Counted from the first letter of the stretch, positions 1 to 8,187 are shown. The stretch: 54,328 nucleotides of DNA from Oscillospiraceae bacterium (GCA_900768105.1 CAAGBQ010000064.1:1-54328), one strand, 5' to 3'. Made by a program: numbers and translations. The notes: a model not told the origin generated them from the letters alone.

Positions 1-131
1 CGATTAAGAAAGCCTGCGTTACACAGGTTTACGACATCAACAGCTCTGATTCCGGCAGCAACAAAGTCGGCAGATTTTGCAATGCCATTATTGTCTACAA
101 CCACTTCTTTTGCTTGCTCTTGAAGATTCAC
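1..131 (-). CDS. AbiEi-type antitoxin/regulator, N-terminal part (runs off window)
   Basis: Only the first 43 codons are present. Translation from a GTG at 131 gives a start reading VNLQEQAKEV, then a helix-turn-helix-like stretch (NNGIAKSADFVAAGIR, then LCNAGFLNR). This resembles the N-terminal winged helix of type IV toxin-antitoxin AbiEi antitoxins, which repress their own operon and neutralise a nucleotidyltransferase toxin (AbiEii). The GTG is preceded by GGAAGAGGG about 9 bases upstream. A nearby ATG is in another frame and stops after 15 codons. The toxin, if there is one, would lie beyond the left edge. The promoter layout upstream (two inverted repeats flanking the core promoter) matches autoregulation. 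Family assignment is moderate because so little is visible. Confidence 0.6.
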   Translation of the reverse strand, partial: MNLQEQAKEVVVDNNGIAKSADFVAAGIRAVDVVNLCNAGFLN

Positions 132-153
132 TCATTCACCCTCTTCCTTAAAT

Positions 154-265
154 AAAATTCACGCACAGCGAATACGTAATTGTGTGCTGATTTTATTATA
201 CCTGAGACAACTAAAAAAATCAATTAATTTTACGCACATTTTTTGAAATGTGTGCGTAAAATTAA
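154..265 (-). promoter_or_regulatory. Promoter and paired operators of the AbiEi-like gene
   Basis: On the minus strand, -35 TTGATT (223-218) and -10 TATAAT (200-195) are separated by exactly 17 bases. One inverted repeat abuts each side. The distal one has perfect 15-bp arms, TTAATTTTACGCACA at 224-238 and its complement at 251-265, with a 12-base spacer. The proximal one is imperfect, arms 154-167 and 181-194 with a 13-base spacer. Both carry the ACGCACA/GCACACA core. Known AbiEi antitoxins bind two inverted repeats at their promoter, so autorepression is a natural inference. Confidence 0.75.
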
Positions 266-273
266 AATACATC

Positions 274-302
274 TTGCAAAACAAAAAGAAATCAAGTATA
301 AT
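274..302 (+). promoter_or_regulatory. Plus-strand promoter reading toward the island
   Basis: TTGCAA at 274-279 and TATAAT at 297-302 are 17 bases apart. The promoter lies just downstream of the perfect inverted repeat at 224-265, so the same regulator could affect both directions. It would transcribe the otherwise empty stretch 303-564 and then the TnpV-like gene. That stretch holds a GGTTGC/GCAACC hairpin near 322-347 and the left boundary repeat, and I see no gene in it. Confidence 0.5.
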
Positions 303-483
303 ATAAATGTAAAATCAATCCGGTTGCGATTATTCTTTTCTTGCAACCATCGGTTTTATCGCACCTGATAAGAAAATGATAAATTCTCGTCATACAGGTA
401 TGATAATATGGATTATCAAAATACCACGAAGACTACACAATACATTTTATAAACAAAATGCGTTAAGTTTAGCCTTTCGGCAA

Positions 484-571
484 CGAGTGGGAATGATTTC
501 TCCCCGCTTAAAAAGCCCATAGTTATGCGGATTTAGCCATTTGAGTGTCCCTTGTGGCAACAAAATGGCAA
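484..571 (+). repeat. Left copy of diverged boundary repeat
   Basis: Two blocks recur at 8077-8165 with the same spacing. Block one (484-517) matches 8077-8110 at 24 of 34 positions, starting CGAGTGGGAAT. Block two (554-571) matches 8148-8165 at 16 of 18 positions, with the shared core CAACAAAATG. The second block runs into the start codon of the TnpV-like gene, so the repeat is probably the leader of that transposon gene. A third related word, GTGGCAACATTTTGGCAAC, is at 7958-7976. Confidence 0.6.
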
Positions 572-945
572 ACACAATTTTTGAACAAACAGGCGGTACT
601 TATACGCAGGTGGGCGACTATATGTTGCCCGATTTATTACCGGCGGAAGAAGAAAAGAAAGCGAATATCGGCGCTTGGGCAATGAGGCATAAACGATATT
701 TGAAGCAAAATCATAAAGTGCGTTATTACAATTTGCTGACAAGCGGTAAGCTAAATTCATATCTTGCAGATATTGAACAGCAGGCGCAACAACTTTTTCT
801 CCGGCTGGTAAAAGAACTTGCAGAACAAGAAAATGTTACCGAAGAACTCAAATCAACCGATATGATGCTCTGGGTGAAAAAGATGAATAATATTCGTAAT
901 CGCGCAATGGAAATTGTAAATGCAGAACTGATTTACACGGTATAA
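565..945 (+). CDS. tnpV: TnpV-like transposon protein
   Basis: The 126-residue product matches my recollection of TnpV of Tn4451/Tn4453-type mobilisable elements and their relatives: a GGTYTQVGDYMLPDL start, then a WAMRHKRYLK segment, LLTSGKLNSYLADI in the middle, and a MNNIRNRAMEIVNAELIYT end. Its role in transposition is not known; the recombinase TnpX does the catalysis and is absent here. I chose ATG 565 because family members begin MAxxIFEQ at this point; an upstream TTG at 541 is less likely. The gene marks the left side of the AT-rich island and is followed by a strong terminator. No recombinase, mobilisation gene or oriT is visible nearby, so this is probably a relic of a larger element. 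Confidence 0.8.
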   Translation: MANTIFEQTGGTYTQVGDYMLPDLLPAEEEKKANIGAWAMRHKRYLKQNHKVRYYNLLTSGKLNSYLADIEQQAQQLFLRLVKELAEQENVTEELKSTDMMLWVKKMNNIRNRAMEIVNAELIYTV

Positions 946-954
946 ACACAACAA

Positions 955-987
955 CGGCAGGGAACAATCCCTGCCGATTTTTGTTTT
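955..987 (+). terminator. Intrinsic terminator after tnpV
   Basis: A perfect 9-bp stem (955-963 with 968-976, loop ACAA) is followed by ATTTTTGTTTTTT. Confidence 0.88.
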
Positions 988-1060
988 TTGTATATGAGTT
1001 ATCAAATGACAAATTATGTTTTTGATACGAAAACAAATTAAGCTTTCGTGTAATTAGTTG

Positions 1061-1089
1061 TTGTATTAATAGATGATTTATGATATACT
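1061..1089 (+). promoter_or_regulatory. Promoter of the restriction-like operon
   Basis: TTGTAT (1061-1066) and TATACT (1084-1089) are 17 bases apart. The XRE start lies 37 bases downstream of the -10. All genes to 7835 are co-directional and tightly spaced, so this may drive the whole cluster, with the XRE protein as the obvious candidate controller. Confidence 0.55.
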
Positions 1090-1125
1090 TTGAATTATAA
1101 TCTACAACTCATTGAGAGGTGCGCT

Positions 1126-1344
1126 ATGGCTGTCAGTTACAATAAATTATGGAAACTTCTTATAGATAAAAATATGAAAAAAAAAGAACTTGGAGAAGCT
1201 GCTGGAATAAGTAATACTTTGATTGCCAAGTTGGGCAAAAATGAGAACGTTACGGTTGAAGTTCTTGTGAAAATATGTACTGCTCTTGATTGCAATATAG
1301 AAGATATTATGGAATTGGTACCAGATGAACAACAAGCAATATAA
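1126..1344 (+). CDS. Small XRE-family HTH regulator (C-protein-like)
   Basis: The 72-residue protein is a single Cro/C1-type helix-turn-helix domain. Helices 2-3 are KKKELGEAAGIS and NTLIAKLGKN, followed by VEVLVKICTALDCNIEDIMEL. Proteins of this type often precede Dcm-type methyltransferase genes in Firmicutes and set the timing of modification against restriction. ATG 1126 has GAGAGGT six bases upstream; in-frame extension to a TTG at 1090 would put the start inside the promoter. The stop is 15 bases before the methyltransferase start. Regulation of the downstream operon is inferred from position and size only. Confidence 0.8.
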   Translation: MAVSYNKLWKLLIDKNMKKKELGEAAGISNTLIAKLGKNENVTVEVLVKICTALDCNIEDIMELVPDEQQAI

Positions 1345-1359
1345 CAGAGGTATTAATAG

Positions 1360-3948
1360 ATGAAAATGAATAGTAAACCTACATATATAAGTCTTTTTAG
1401 CAGTGCTGGTATTGGATGTTATGGATTTAAATTAGAGAGATTTGACTGCATTGCCACAAACGAACTTATTGCAAGAAGATTAGAAATACAAAAATTTAAC
1501 AACAAATGCAAATATGAAAGTGGATATATTTGTGGCGATATTACGGATGATGCAACAAAGAGTGCGCTCTATAGTCAAATCTCATTTTGGAGAAAAAATG
1601 AGGGGATTTCTCGTGTCGATGTTGTAATTGCTACACCTCCTTGTCAAGGCATGTCTGTAGCTAATCACAAAAAAAGCGAGAATGAAATAATCCGTAATTC
1701 TTTAGTTGTCGAATCTATCAAAATCATAAAACAAGTAAATCCTAGATTTTTTATTTTTGAAAATGTTCCTGCTTTTATGAAAACGATTTGTACGGATATT
1801 GATGGCGAACATAAATCCATTGCGGCTGCAATTGAGAACAATTTGGGTCAAACATATTCTTATGCTTCTCGCGTAATCAATTTTAAAAATTACGGTGCTT
1901 GTTCCAGCAGACAGCGTACTGTTGTTATTGGTGTATCCAAAGACTATGCCGATGAAGTTTCTCCTTTGGAACTATATCCTGATCTTGTTAAAGAGCGTAC
2001 GTTAAGAGAAGTAATTGGCGACTTAAAGCCTCTAAAAGAGTTTGGTGAAATAGACGAAAACGATATCTATCATTCTTTCAGACCTTATCCTGAACATATG
2101 CGTGCGTGGATTGCAGATATAAAGGAAGGACAATCGGCATTTGACAATGTTGATGATAATAAAAAACCTCATCGAGTAGTTGACGGCAAAATCGTAATCA
2201 ATCAACGCAAAAACGCAGATAAATATACTCGTCAGTATTGGGACAAAGTCGGTCCTTGTATTCATACGAGAAATGACCAAATGGCAAGCCAAAATACAGT
2301 ACATCCATGTGATGATAGAGTTTTCAGTATTAGAGAACTTATGCTAATGATGACTGTTCCCTATACTTTCAAGTGGGTAGGAACTGATATTGATGTTTTG
2401 AATAGTCTGTCTCCTGAACAAAAGAGGGCGTTTCTAAAGAAAGAGGAAATCAAGATTCGCCAATCTTTGGGAGAGGCGGTTCCAACTGTAATCTTTCAAT
2501 CTATTGCTCGAAAAATTAAATCCGCATTGAAACATCCGCCTCTTAACACGGCAACTATCAACAAATTAGTTTCTTCTAACAAATTGTCCGAGGTTGATAA
2601 TTTAAGAGATTTCATTGTAAATAACCCGATGAATTTGTCTGCTACAACATTAGGCAAGATTGCAGAATTAGCTAATACAAGCCGTACAGATAATGCAGCA
2701 TTCTTTACAAGCAAAACCCTTATAACCGAAATGATGAAATCCTTGCCAGACACCGAAAAGGATATTGTTCGTATTCTTGAACCATCTGTAGGCGTTGGCA
2801 ACTTTCTGCCCCTAATTATCAAAAAATTCGAGGGAAAAAGAATAATCCTTGATGTTGTTGATATTGATGAACATAGTTTAGAATTCGATGAACTTATTTT
2901 AAAATATTACAACATTCCTGACACTTGTACTATCAATTATATTCACGGTGATTTTTTGCTTCATAATTTTGAGGACAAGTATGATTATATAATTGGAAAT
3001 CCGCCTTTCTTCAAAATGAAATCCACTAACAAATTACTGAATATTTATCGTAGCAATGCGATTAACAAATCAACAACAAACATTTGCTCCTTCTTTTTAG
3101 ACAAGGCAATCAATCTCGGTAATTATATAGCTTTAATTTTCCCAAAGTTCTTGTTGAACACTCCTGAGTTTGCCCCTACAAGAAGTTATTTATCTAAAAA
3201 GGCTGTTGAGTGCATTATTGACTTTGGAGAAAAGGGATTCCCCGGAGTCCTTGTAGAAACCTTAGCAATTTTTATAAATAATCTTAGCCGCCCATCGATT
3301 ACTCGAGTGGCTTCCATTACACACGGTAAATATATTTCCCAAACTCAAAAGTATATATTTGACGAAAAGCTTCCATATTGGATTATTTACCGTGATGAAA
3401 TTTTTGATTCAGTTTGTAAAAAACTTGATTTCAACGTTTTCAAGGTGTTTAGAGATAGACAAATTACTAATAAATTACTTTCTTCAACAGGAGAAATCCG
3501 TGTATTGAAATCTAGAAATATAAGTGATGACGGAGAGCAAATTATAGATATCGAGGGCTATGATTCCTATATTTCACAAAATACTGCCAGCAACTTATCT
3601 GTCTATAGTTATTTGAATAGCGATGGAGTTTATCTTACGCCGAATATGACTTATAAGCCACGTGTTATTAAAAAACCAAAAGGATGCCTTGTAAATGGCT
3701 CTTTAGCTATATTAATTCCTAAGAAAAATACAATGCTCACAAAAGAGCAAATGGCGTTTTTTGCAACGCCCGAATATAGAGACTTTTATCAAGTCGCTCG
3801 AAATTATCAAACAAGGTCGTTAAATGTTGATGCCTGTTCGGTGTTTTTTTACGGTATATTAAGAGAAAAGCCAAAAAAAGCACCTATAACAGAAAAACTG
3901 GACGAAGAAGAAAATATTCAAATTCTATTTAGAAATTATACAAAGTGA
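1360..3948 (+). CDS. Fused C5-cytosine and N6-adenine DNA methyltransferase
   Basis: The 862-residue protein carries two methyltransferase modules. Residues 1-395 are a C5-cytosine enzyme: SAM motif SLFSSAGIG near residue 11, catalytic loop ATPPCQG with the nucleophile at Cys95, ENVP at 134-137, a SRQR motif near residue 184, and a closing SIRELMLMMTVP region. Residues 440-862 are a gamma-class N6-adenine enzyme: SAM motif EPSVGVGNF at 474-482 and catalytic NPPF at 547-550, followed by a probable target-recognition region. C5 plus N6A modification in one locus is known for asymmetric type IIS sites (Eco31I, Esp3I, Alw26I), where the two strands need different marks. Here both activities are on one chain. 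The HNH nuclease follows 9 bases later. The target sequence cannot be read from this. Confidence 0.9.
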   Translation: MKMNSKPTYISLFSSAGIGCYGFKLERFDCIATNELIARRLEIQKFNNKCKYESGYICGDITDDATKSALYSQISFWRKNEGISRVDVVIATPPCQGMSVANHKKSENEIIRNSLVVESIKIIKQVNPRFFIFENVPAFMKTICTDIDGEHKSIAAAIENNLGQTYSYASRVINFKNYGACSSRQRTVVIGVSKDYADEVSPLELYPDLVKERTLREVIGDLKPLKEFGEIDENDIYHSFRPYPEHMRAWIADIKEGQSAFDNVDDNKKPHRVVDGKIVINQRKNADKYTRQYWDKVGPCIHTRNDQMASQNTVHPCDDRVFSIRELMLMMTVPYTFKWVGTDIDVLNSLSPEQKRAFLKKEEIKIRQSLGEAVPTVIFQSIARKIKSALKHPPLNTATINKLVSSNKLSEVDNLRDFIVNNPMNLSATTLGKIAELANTSRTDNAAFFTSKTLITEMMKSLPDTEKDIVRILEPSVGVGNFLPLIIKKFEGKRIILDVVDIDEHSLEFDELILKYYNIPDTCTINYIHGDFLLHNFEDKYDYIIGNPPFFKMKSTNKLLNIYRSNAINKSTTNICSFFLDKAINLGNYIALIFPKFLLNTPEFAPTRSYLSKKAVECIIDFGEKGFPGVLVETLAIFINNLSRPSITRVASITHGKYISQTQKYIFDEKLPYWIIYRDEIFDSVCKKLDFNVFKVFRDRQITNKLLSSTGEIRVLKSRNISDDGEQIIDIEGYDSYISQNTASNLSVYSYLNSDGVYLTPNMTYKPRVIKKPKGCLVNGSLAILIPKKNTMLTKEQMAFFATPEYRDFYQVARNYQTRSLNVDACSVFFYGILREKPKKAPITEKLDEEENIQILFRNYTK

Positions 3949-3957
3949 GGATTTATT

Positions 3958-5190
3958 ATGTTGACACAACAGGATATTATAGATTTTTGTAATCAGCACG
4001 ATTATGATATAAGAGAAAGTCATAACGGCAGATGGATTGACCAAAAATGCACACCAGATGTTGTTTGGTCTATATCTGACTTTGTATTAGATTATATTGA
4101 TACCGTCAACGAGTGTTTTACTGTTAAAGATATTTGGCAAAGTGAATATGCAAAGCAAACAATAGCTGAAACATATTCCAAACCGGGCACTGATGAAAGA
4201 ACTGCGGAAAACGAATATGATAAGGTTTTCTCACAACCGCTTAGTATGCTCTGTTATGCTGGCATACTCAAAGATGTTTCGGAAACATCAAGGCATTTAT
4301 ATATTGTTGAAAATAGAGATGTTCTTGAATATATTGCCCGAAATGACGTGTATGCACTGCGATTTTTACAGTGCTATATTGAAAAAGTGCTAACAGACAG
4401 TGGACTAATTGATGTTTTTAACGATTTTTTTGAAAATCAAGATTCTGCACACTTTAATGCTATGAAACAAGCTTTTATTGATTTCTATCATAGCTATACT
4501 CCTGTAAAAAAGGATTACGAGCCTAAACGAATATTTACAAAGGTAGTAAACCCTCTTGCTTTCAGCAGGGACAAGTTAGGATCTGAAAAAGGTCGAATGT
4601 CAAAACACAAAATAAATCGTTCCGATATGATGTATAATCAGGATAATTTTAGAGATGTTTATCGTGATAAGCCGAAAGATGTGACAAGACAAGAATGGCT
4701 TGCTACTCATCCTAATATTGATAGAAGAGATGGATATTTCGAACAGATGATGTCACGTTCCAAAAGACTATTGCGTGATTTTACAAATCAATATAGAGAA
4801 AATATTTCTGAACTGACTATGTTCGTTGATGGTCAGAATGATAATACTGCTCCAACACAAGCACATCACATATTCCCTAAAAATGAATTTCCTGAAATTA
4901 TGCATTATGTTGAGAATTTGATAATGCTGACACCAAATCAGCATTATGGATATGCCCACCCTAATAACAATACGCACATTGTAGATTTAGCAGCACAAAA
5001 AGTCTTACTTATTGCAAAGACTTATAGCATTCGCCAAAATCTCACAAGTGAGGTTGAAGAACATATTTTTGAGTTTTGCAAGTTCTTACAGGTGTTAAGT
5101 GTAGGTTGGGATGATGAAAGTGTTTTAGAAATAGCAGATAGTGACTACAACGATATAATTCACGCTATAAATTATCATTATATAGCATAG
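3958..5190 (+). CDS. HNH endonuclease, probable restriction enzyme
   Basis: The 410-residue protein ends in an HNH (beta-beta-alpha metal) site: His303-His304 in QAHHIFPKNEF, Asn320 in VENLIML and His329 in TPNQH. The N-terminal ~290 residues have no motif I recognise and would supply DNA binding. Placed 9 bases after the double methyltransferase, it is best read as the cognate restriction enzyme. HNH catalysis is known for the Eco31I/BsaI group, which also pair C5 and N6A modification, but I cannot show homology to that group by eye. AT-rich codon use matches the rest of the island. Alternative: a modification-dependent nuclease, which is less likely next to its own methyltransferase. Confidence 0.8.
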   Translation: MLTQQDIIDFCNQHDYDIRESHNGRWIDQKCTPDVVWSISDFVLDYIDTVNECFTVKDIWQSEYAKQTIAETYSKPGTDERTAENEYDKVFSQPLSMLCYAGILKDVSETSRHLYIVENRDVLEYIARNDVYALRFLQCYIEKVLTDSGLIDVFNDFFENQDSAHFNAMKQAFIDFYHSYTPVKKDYEPKRIFTKVVNPLAFSRDKLGSEKGRMSKHKINRSDMMYNQDNFRDVYRDKPKDVTRQEWLATHPNIDRRDGYFEQMMSRSKRLLRDFTNQYRENISELTMFVDGQNDNTAPTQAHHIFPKNEFPEIMHYVENLIMLTPNQHYGYAHPNNNTHIVDLAAQKVLLIAKTYSIRQNLTSEVEEHIFEFCKFLQVLSVGWDDESVLEIADSDYNDIIHAINYHYIA

Positions 5191-5203
5191 TAAGGTGTTA
5201 AAA

Positions 5204-5992
5204 ATGGGCAAAATGGCAATTAACAAAATAATATATTTTGATAAGGAAACCATTCAAAATATACTTCAAGAGCAAGAACACGGAAGCGTACTTCATACAA
5301 CTGACATATCTACTTCTATAAAAAGTGATGGAAACATTGAGACTTCTGCTAAAGTGAATTTAAGCGTCCCTTTTTGGTCACGTTTGGGATTTCTTTTTAG
5401 TAGTAAATTAGCTGTTTCATATATTGCTAAAAGGGATAAAACTACAACAATTACCTCGACAGAAATCTCTGAATTTGAAAAAATAAAGCCTTGTCTAGAA
5501 GAAAAGAAAAATGTAGTTTTAGCTGATATCGAAAATTCTTCAACTTTTCTTCGAGTTGCTGGAGGTTATTTGAAAATAGTAAAAGGGGGAGTTGAGGGCG
5601 TTGATACCAATGAATTTAAAACTGTAATGGACAGCTATGATGGTTATGACACATATAAAATTAACGATAAAATTTATGTGCGCTTTAACAATGCCGCATT
5701 TGTCAGCAATTATAAAAGAAATGATATTTTAACCACGATGATGACACTCTACTGCATTCCTGTCGGGGAATTTCAAAAAGAGCGTTTTGACTTTTTAAAA
5801 GAAATCAGTAAAATGGAAAAGCTAATATCAACCGCTGGACAACCGCAAAGTTTAGCTGATGTGTATCCGTCAACAACTACTTTAAGCAAACAGCACAAAG
5901 AAGTAACAAATCAAGCAACAAGTGCAGACAAAGTTAAATTATATGACGTTGTGTATGCGTGCGTTTCAGTGGAGGATAAAGATGAACGCTAA
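5204..5992 (+). CDS. DUF6414-like protein
   Basis: The 262-residue protein has an N-terminal IIYFDKETIQNILQE segment, a FWSRLGFLFSSK stretch and a TTTITSTEISEFEKIKP motif that I associate with DUF6414, a family of unknown function seen in accessory DNA. There is no signal peptide and no clear enzyme motif. Starting at ATG 5204 gives an AAGGTG site six bases upstream. The last 11 bases overlap the start of the AAA+ gene, so the two are translationally coupled and probably act together. Family name is from memory of the motif pattern; function unknown. Confidence 0.65.
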   Translation: MGKMAINKIIYFDKETIQNILQEQEHGSVLHTTDISTSIKSDGNIETSAKVNLSVPFWSRLGFLFSSKLAVSYIAKRDKTTTITSTEISEFEKIKPCLEEKKNVVLADIENSSTFLRVAGGYLKIVKGGVEGVDTNEFKTVMDSYDGYDTYKINDKIYVRFNNAAFVSNYKRNDILTTMMTLYCIPVGEFQKERFDFLKEISKMEKLISTAGQPQSLADVYPSTTTLSKQHKEVTNQATSADKVKLYDVVYACVSVEDKDER

Positions 5993-7136
5993 GAGAAGCT
6001 ATCATATCATTATCGGGTCAAAGGCTTTTTTTGATTCAAATTTACCACTATTTGATGAAGATGACGATGTGCATGGTTTTTTAGAGCTTGTAAAATTATC
6101 AGATGTTGCGAAGCAGAATAAAATCAATATGGAATTTGACACGCCGATTCTTATACTAAAAAATGATAATTATCACGGTATCGTCGATGCTGCACACGAT
6201 AGACTTGGGGAACTCATTGAAGAATTAACTGCTTCCGATGCGGAAATATATATTCATAATCCGCCTCAAGTACTTTATGATTATTTGAAAAGCCAACACA
6301 ATCGTGATATCATTGAACTCGATATATTAACTCAAAAATATATAATAAACAAAAATTCATCTGAATTTGCCAAAAATATACAAGAAATTTCTGAGCATAT
6401 TATAGGACAAGAAAATGCTATTAACGAAATCAGCAAAAGTTTATGGTATCTTACATCTGTTAACAGAAGTAAACCGTATGTTATAATGCTATATGGCAAT
6501 AGTAGTCTTGGCAAAACTGAATTGGTGCGTGAGGTTGCCGACAAGTTTTTTGAGGGGAAGTTTTACGAAAAACATTTATCTATGTTTAAAAATAACAACT
6601 ACTCCGAATATTTCTTTGGAGATGCACCAAATAGAAAAAGCTTAGGATATGACTTATTAGAACGAGAATCAAATTTAATTTTCTTTGATGAACTTGATAA
6701 ATGTCCTGAGCATTTTTATTCTGCATTTTACACGTTATTTGACAATGTATTATTTAAAGATGCTAACTACGATGTTGATGTATCAGGGACACTTATAGTA
6801 CTCACTTCAAATTATCATTCCGAAGAAGAAATGAAAAAGAACTTGGGCCTTCCTATTTACTATAGAATTGATAAATTTATACACTTTGATGATTTTTCCT
6901 GTGATACAATTCATTCTATCGTTATGAATGAAATTTTATCACGCAAAGAAGAATATCAGGACAGACTTAGTCCTGAAATGATTTATGCTGTGGTTAGCCC
7001 AGTAATTAGTACACAAGGTGAAAACGCTCGTACTATTAAATATAAGGTGCAACAAGTGATAGAAGAGTTGCTTTTTGAGGATGTTTTAAAATTTCCTTCC
7101 AAAGGCAATAATAACATTGAAACGGTAACCAATTAG
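5982..7136 (+). CDS. ClpB-type AAA+ ATPase with unknown N-terminal domain
   Basis: The 384-residue protein has a novel-looking N-terminal ~130 residues and then one AAA+ module like the second ring of ClpA/ClpB. The module shows HIIGQENAINEI, Walker A GNSSLGKTE, Walker B LIFFDELDK, sensor-1 VLTSNY and a sensor-2-like GENARTIKY. There is no second ATPase domain and no obvious ClpP-binding loop. ATG 5982 follows GGAGG by six bases and overlaps the previous gene by 11 bases. In a restriction context, AAA+ partners drive translocation or remodelling (for example McrB, Lon-like BrxL), so an energy-dependent step in the defence reaction is a reasonable inference. Confidence 0.82.
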   Translation: MNAKRSYHIIIGSKAFFDSNLPLFDEDDDVHGFLELVKLSDVAKQNKINMEFDTPILILKNDNYHGIVDAAHDRLGELIEELTASDAEIYIHNPPQVLYDYLKSQHNRDIIELDILTQKYIINKNSSEFAKNIQEISEHIIGQENAINEISKSLWYLTSVNRSKPYVIMLYGNSSLGKTELVREVADKFFEGKFYEKHLSMFKNNNYSEYFFGDAPNRKSLGYDLLERESNLIFFDELDKCPEHFYSAFYTLFDNVLFKDANYDVDVSGTLIVLTSNYHSEEEMKKNLGLPIYYRIDKFIHFDDFSCDTIHSIVMNEILSRKEEYQDRLSPEMIYAVVSPVISTQGENARTIKYKVQQVIEELLFEDVLKFPSKGNNNIETVTN

Positions 7137-7148
7137 GAGAGAAATAAA

Positions 7149-7835
7149 ATGTCAAATGGAATAGTGTACATATTAACAAACCCTTGTCTTGACGGCTGGG
7201 TAAAAATAGGTATGACGGAACGCAATGATATTGAAAAAAGATTGCAAGAGTTAAACTCTCCTACCAATATTCCTCTGTCATATCGTTGCTATGCAGTATA
7301 TGAAGTGAATAACCCCCTTGAAGTTGAAAAGAGAATTCACAGCATTATCGATAGAGTTGACGATTCATTACATGCAAGGGAGCAACTTGATAATGGTCGT
7401 ATTAGGGAAAGAGAATTTTTCAAAATATCGCCTGAAACAGCATATGGTGTTTTCAAGGATATAGCAATTTTAAGAAATGACCTCGAAAACCTTAAGCTAT
7501 ATACTCCAACCCTTAGTCAATCTCAAGAAGAAGAATTGGCTGAAAGTAGAACAAAACGTTCCAACAATTCTTTTAAACTACTAAATATTAAAATTGGAGA
7601 AAGAATCAATTTCTTATACGATGAAAATATTGTTGCAAAAGTGTCCAGTGATAAAAATCGGGTCGAATTTAATGGTGAAACTTATTCTGTCACGGCTTTA
7701 GCTATTAAAATATTGGTTGAAAAATATGGCTGGGCGGAAAATTCACACGTTAATGGTTGGAGATACTTTACTAAAGACGGGTTAGCATTAAGTGATTTGC
7801 GTGATAGGATAGAATCGACCGAAACAGATGAGTAA
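7149..7835 (+). CDS. T5orf172-type GIY-YIG protein with DUF4357-like C-terminus
   Basis: The 228-residue protein starts with the T5orf172 signature of the GIY-YIG nuclease superfamily: GIVYILTNP, VKIGMT, DIEKRLQELNS, then VEKRIHSIID and REREFFKIS. Residues ~150-222 (VEFNGETYSVTALAIKILV, then NGWRYFTKDGLAL) resemble DUF4357, a small domain often attached to nucleases and restriction proteins. It lies 12 bases after the ATPase gene and closes the operon. It could be a second nuclease of the system or a DNA-binding accessory. The catalytic tyrosine, lysine and arginine positions look kept, but activity is inferred. Confidence 0.8.
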   Translation: MSNGIVYILTNPCLDGWVKIGMTERNDIEKRLQELNSPTNIPLSYRCYAVYEVNNPLEVEKRIHSIIDRVDDSLHAREQLDNGRIREREFFKISPETAYGVFKDIAILRNDLENLKLYTPTLSQSQEEELAESRTKRSNNSFKLLNIKIGERINFLYDENIVAKVSSDKNRVEFNGETYSVTALAIKILVEKYGWAENSHVNGWRYFTKDGLALSDLRDRIESTETDE

Positions 7836-8187
7836 AGTACATCATTGAATATTGCATTTTTCGAGACAATTTGATATACTACACTTGCTCCAAAGCCGCA
7901 CTAAGCTATTCCCATGGGAAATAATATTAGTTTTGCAATGATAAGAATAGAATATTTGTGGCAACATTTTGGCAACAAAAAATTGGATAGCGTATGCTTT
8001 ACCGATAATTCAAATAATATAGATACTCTCTGATAAATCTCATAAGCAAAAGTGTTTAAGATTGATTTACAGGGAGCGAGTGGGAATAATCCCCAAACGG
8101 CTGAAAAGCCTTGAAAATGCTGGACTTTTGCGTTACGGAACTGCCCCGTGACAACAAAATGACAACATTTTAAGATTATCCAAGAAT
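7836..8187 (+). other. Island right edge, no gene
   Basis: This stretch has no credible reading frame. It holds the word GTGGCAACATTTTGGCAAC (7958-7976), the right copy of the boundary repeat (8077-8165), and a short ATG-ACA-ACA-TTT-TAA at 8159 that sits where a TnpV-like start would be. It looks like the scar of a deleted transposon gene. Confidence 0.55.
8077..8165 (+). repeat. Right copy of diverged boundary repeat
   Basis: The two blocks of the left copy recur here with nearly identical spacing (71 against 70 bases between block starts). The first block can fold into GGGAATAATCCC and GGCTGAAAAGCC hairpins. The second runs into a start codon whose ORF is only four codons long. The degree of divergence argues against a recent insertion duplication. 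Confidence 0.6.

Noticed and set aside
5982..7136. The AAA+ protein as McrB (GTP-dependent restriction)
   Set aside because: The motifs are of the Clp/ClpB type (IIGQ box, GNSSLGKT) and no McrC-like partner with a PD-(D/E)xK site follows.
8077..8165. Boundary repeat as a tRNA or other known RNA gene
   Set aside because: Hairpins exist but there is no cloverleaf, no TTCGA loop and no CCA context.
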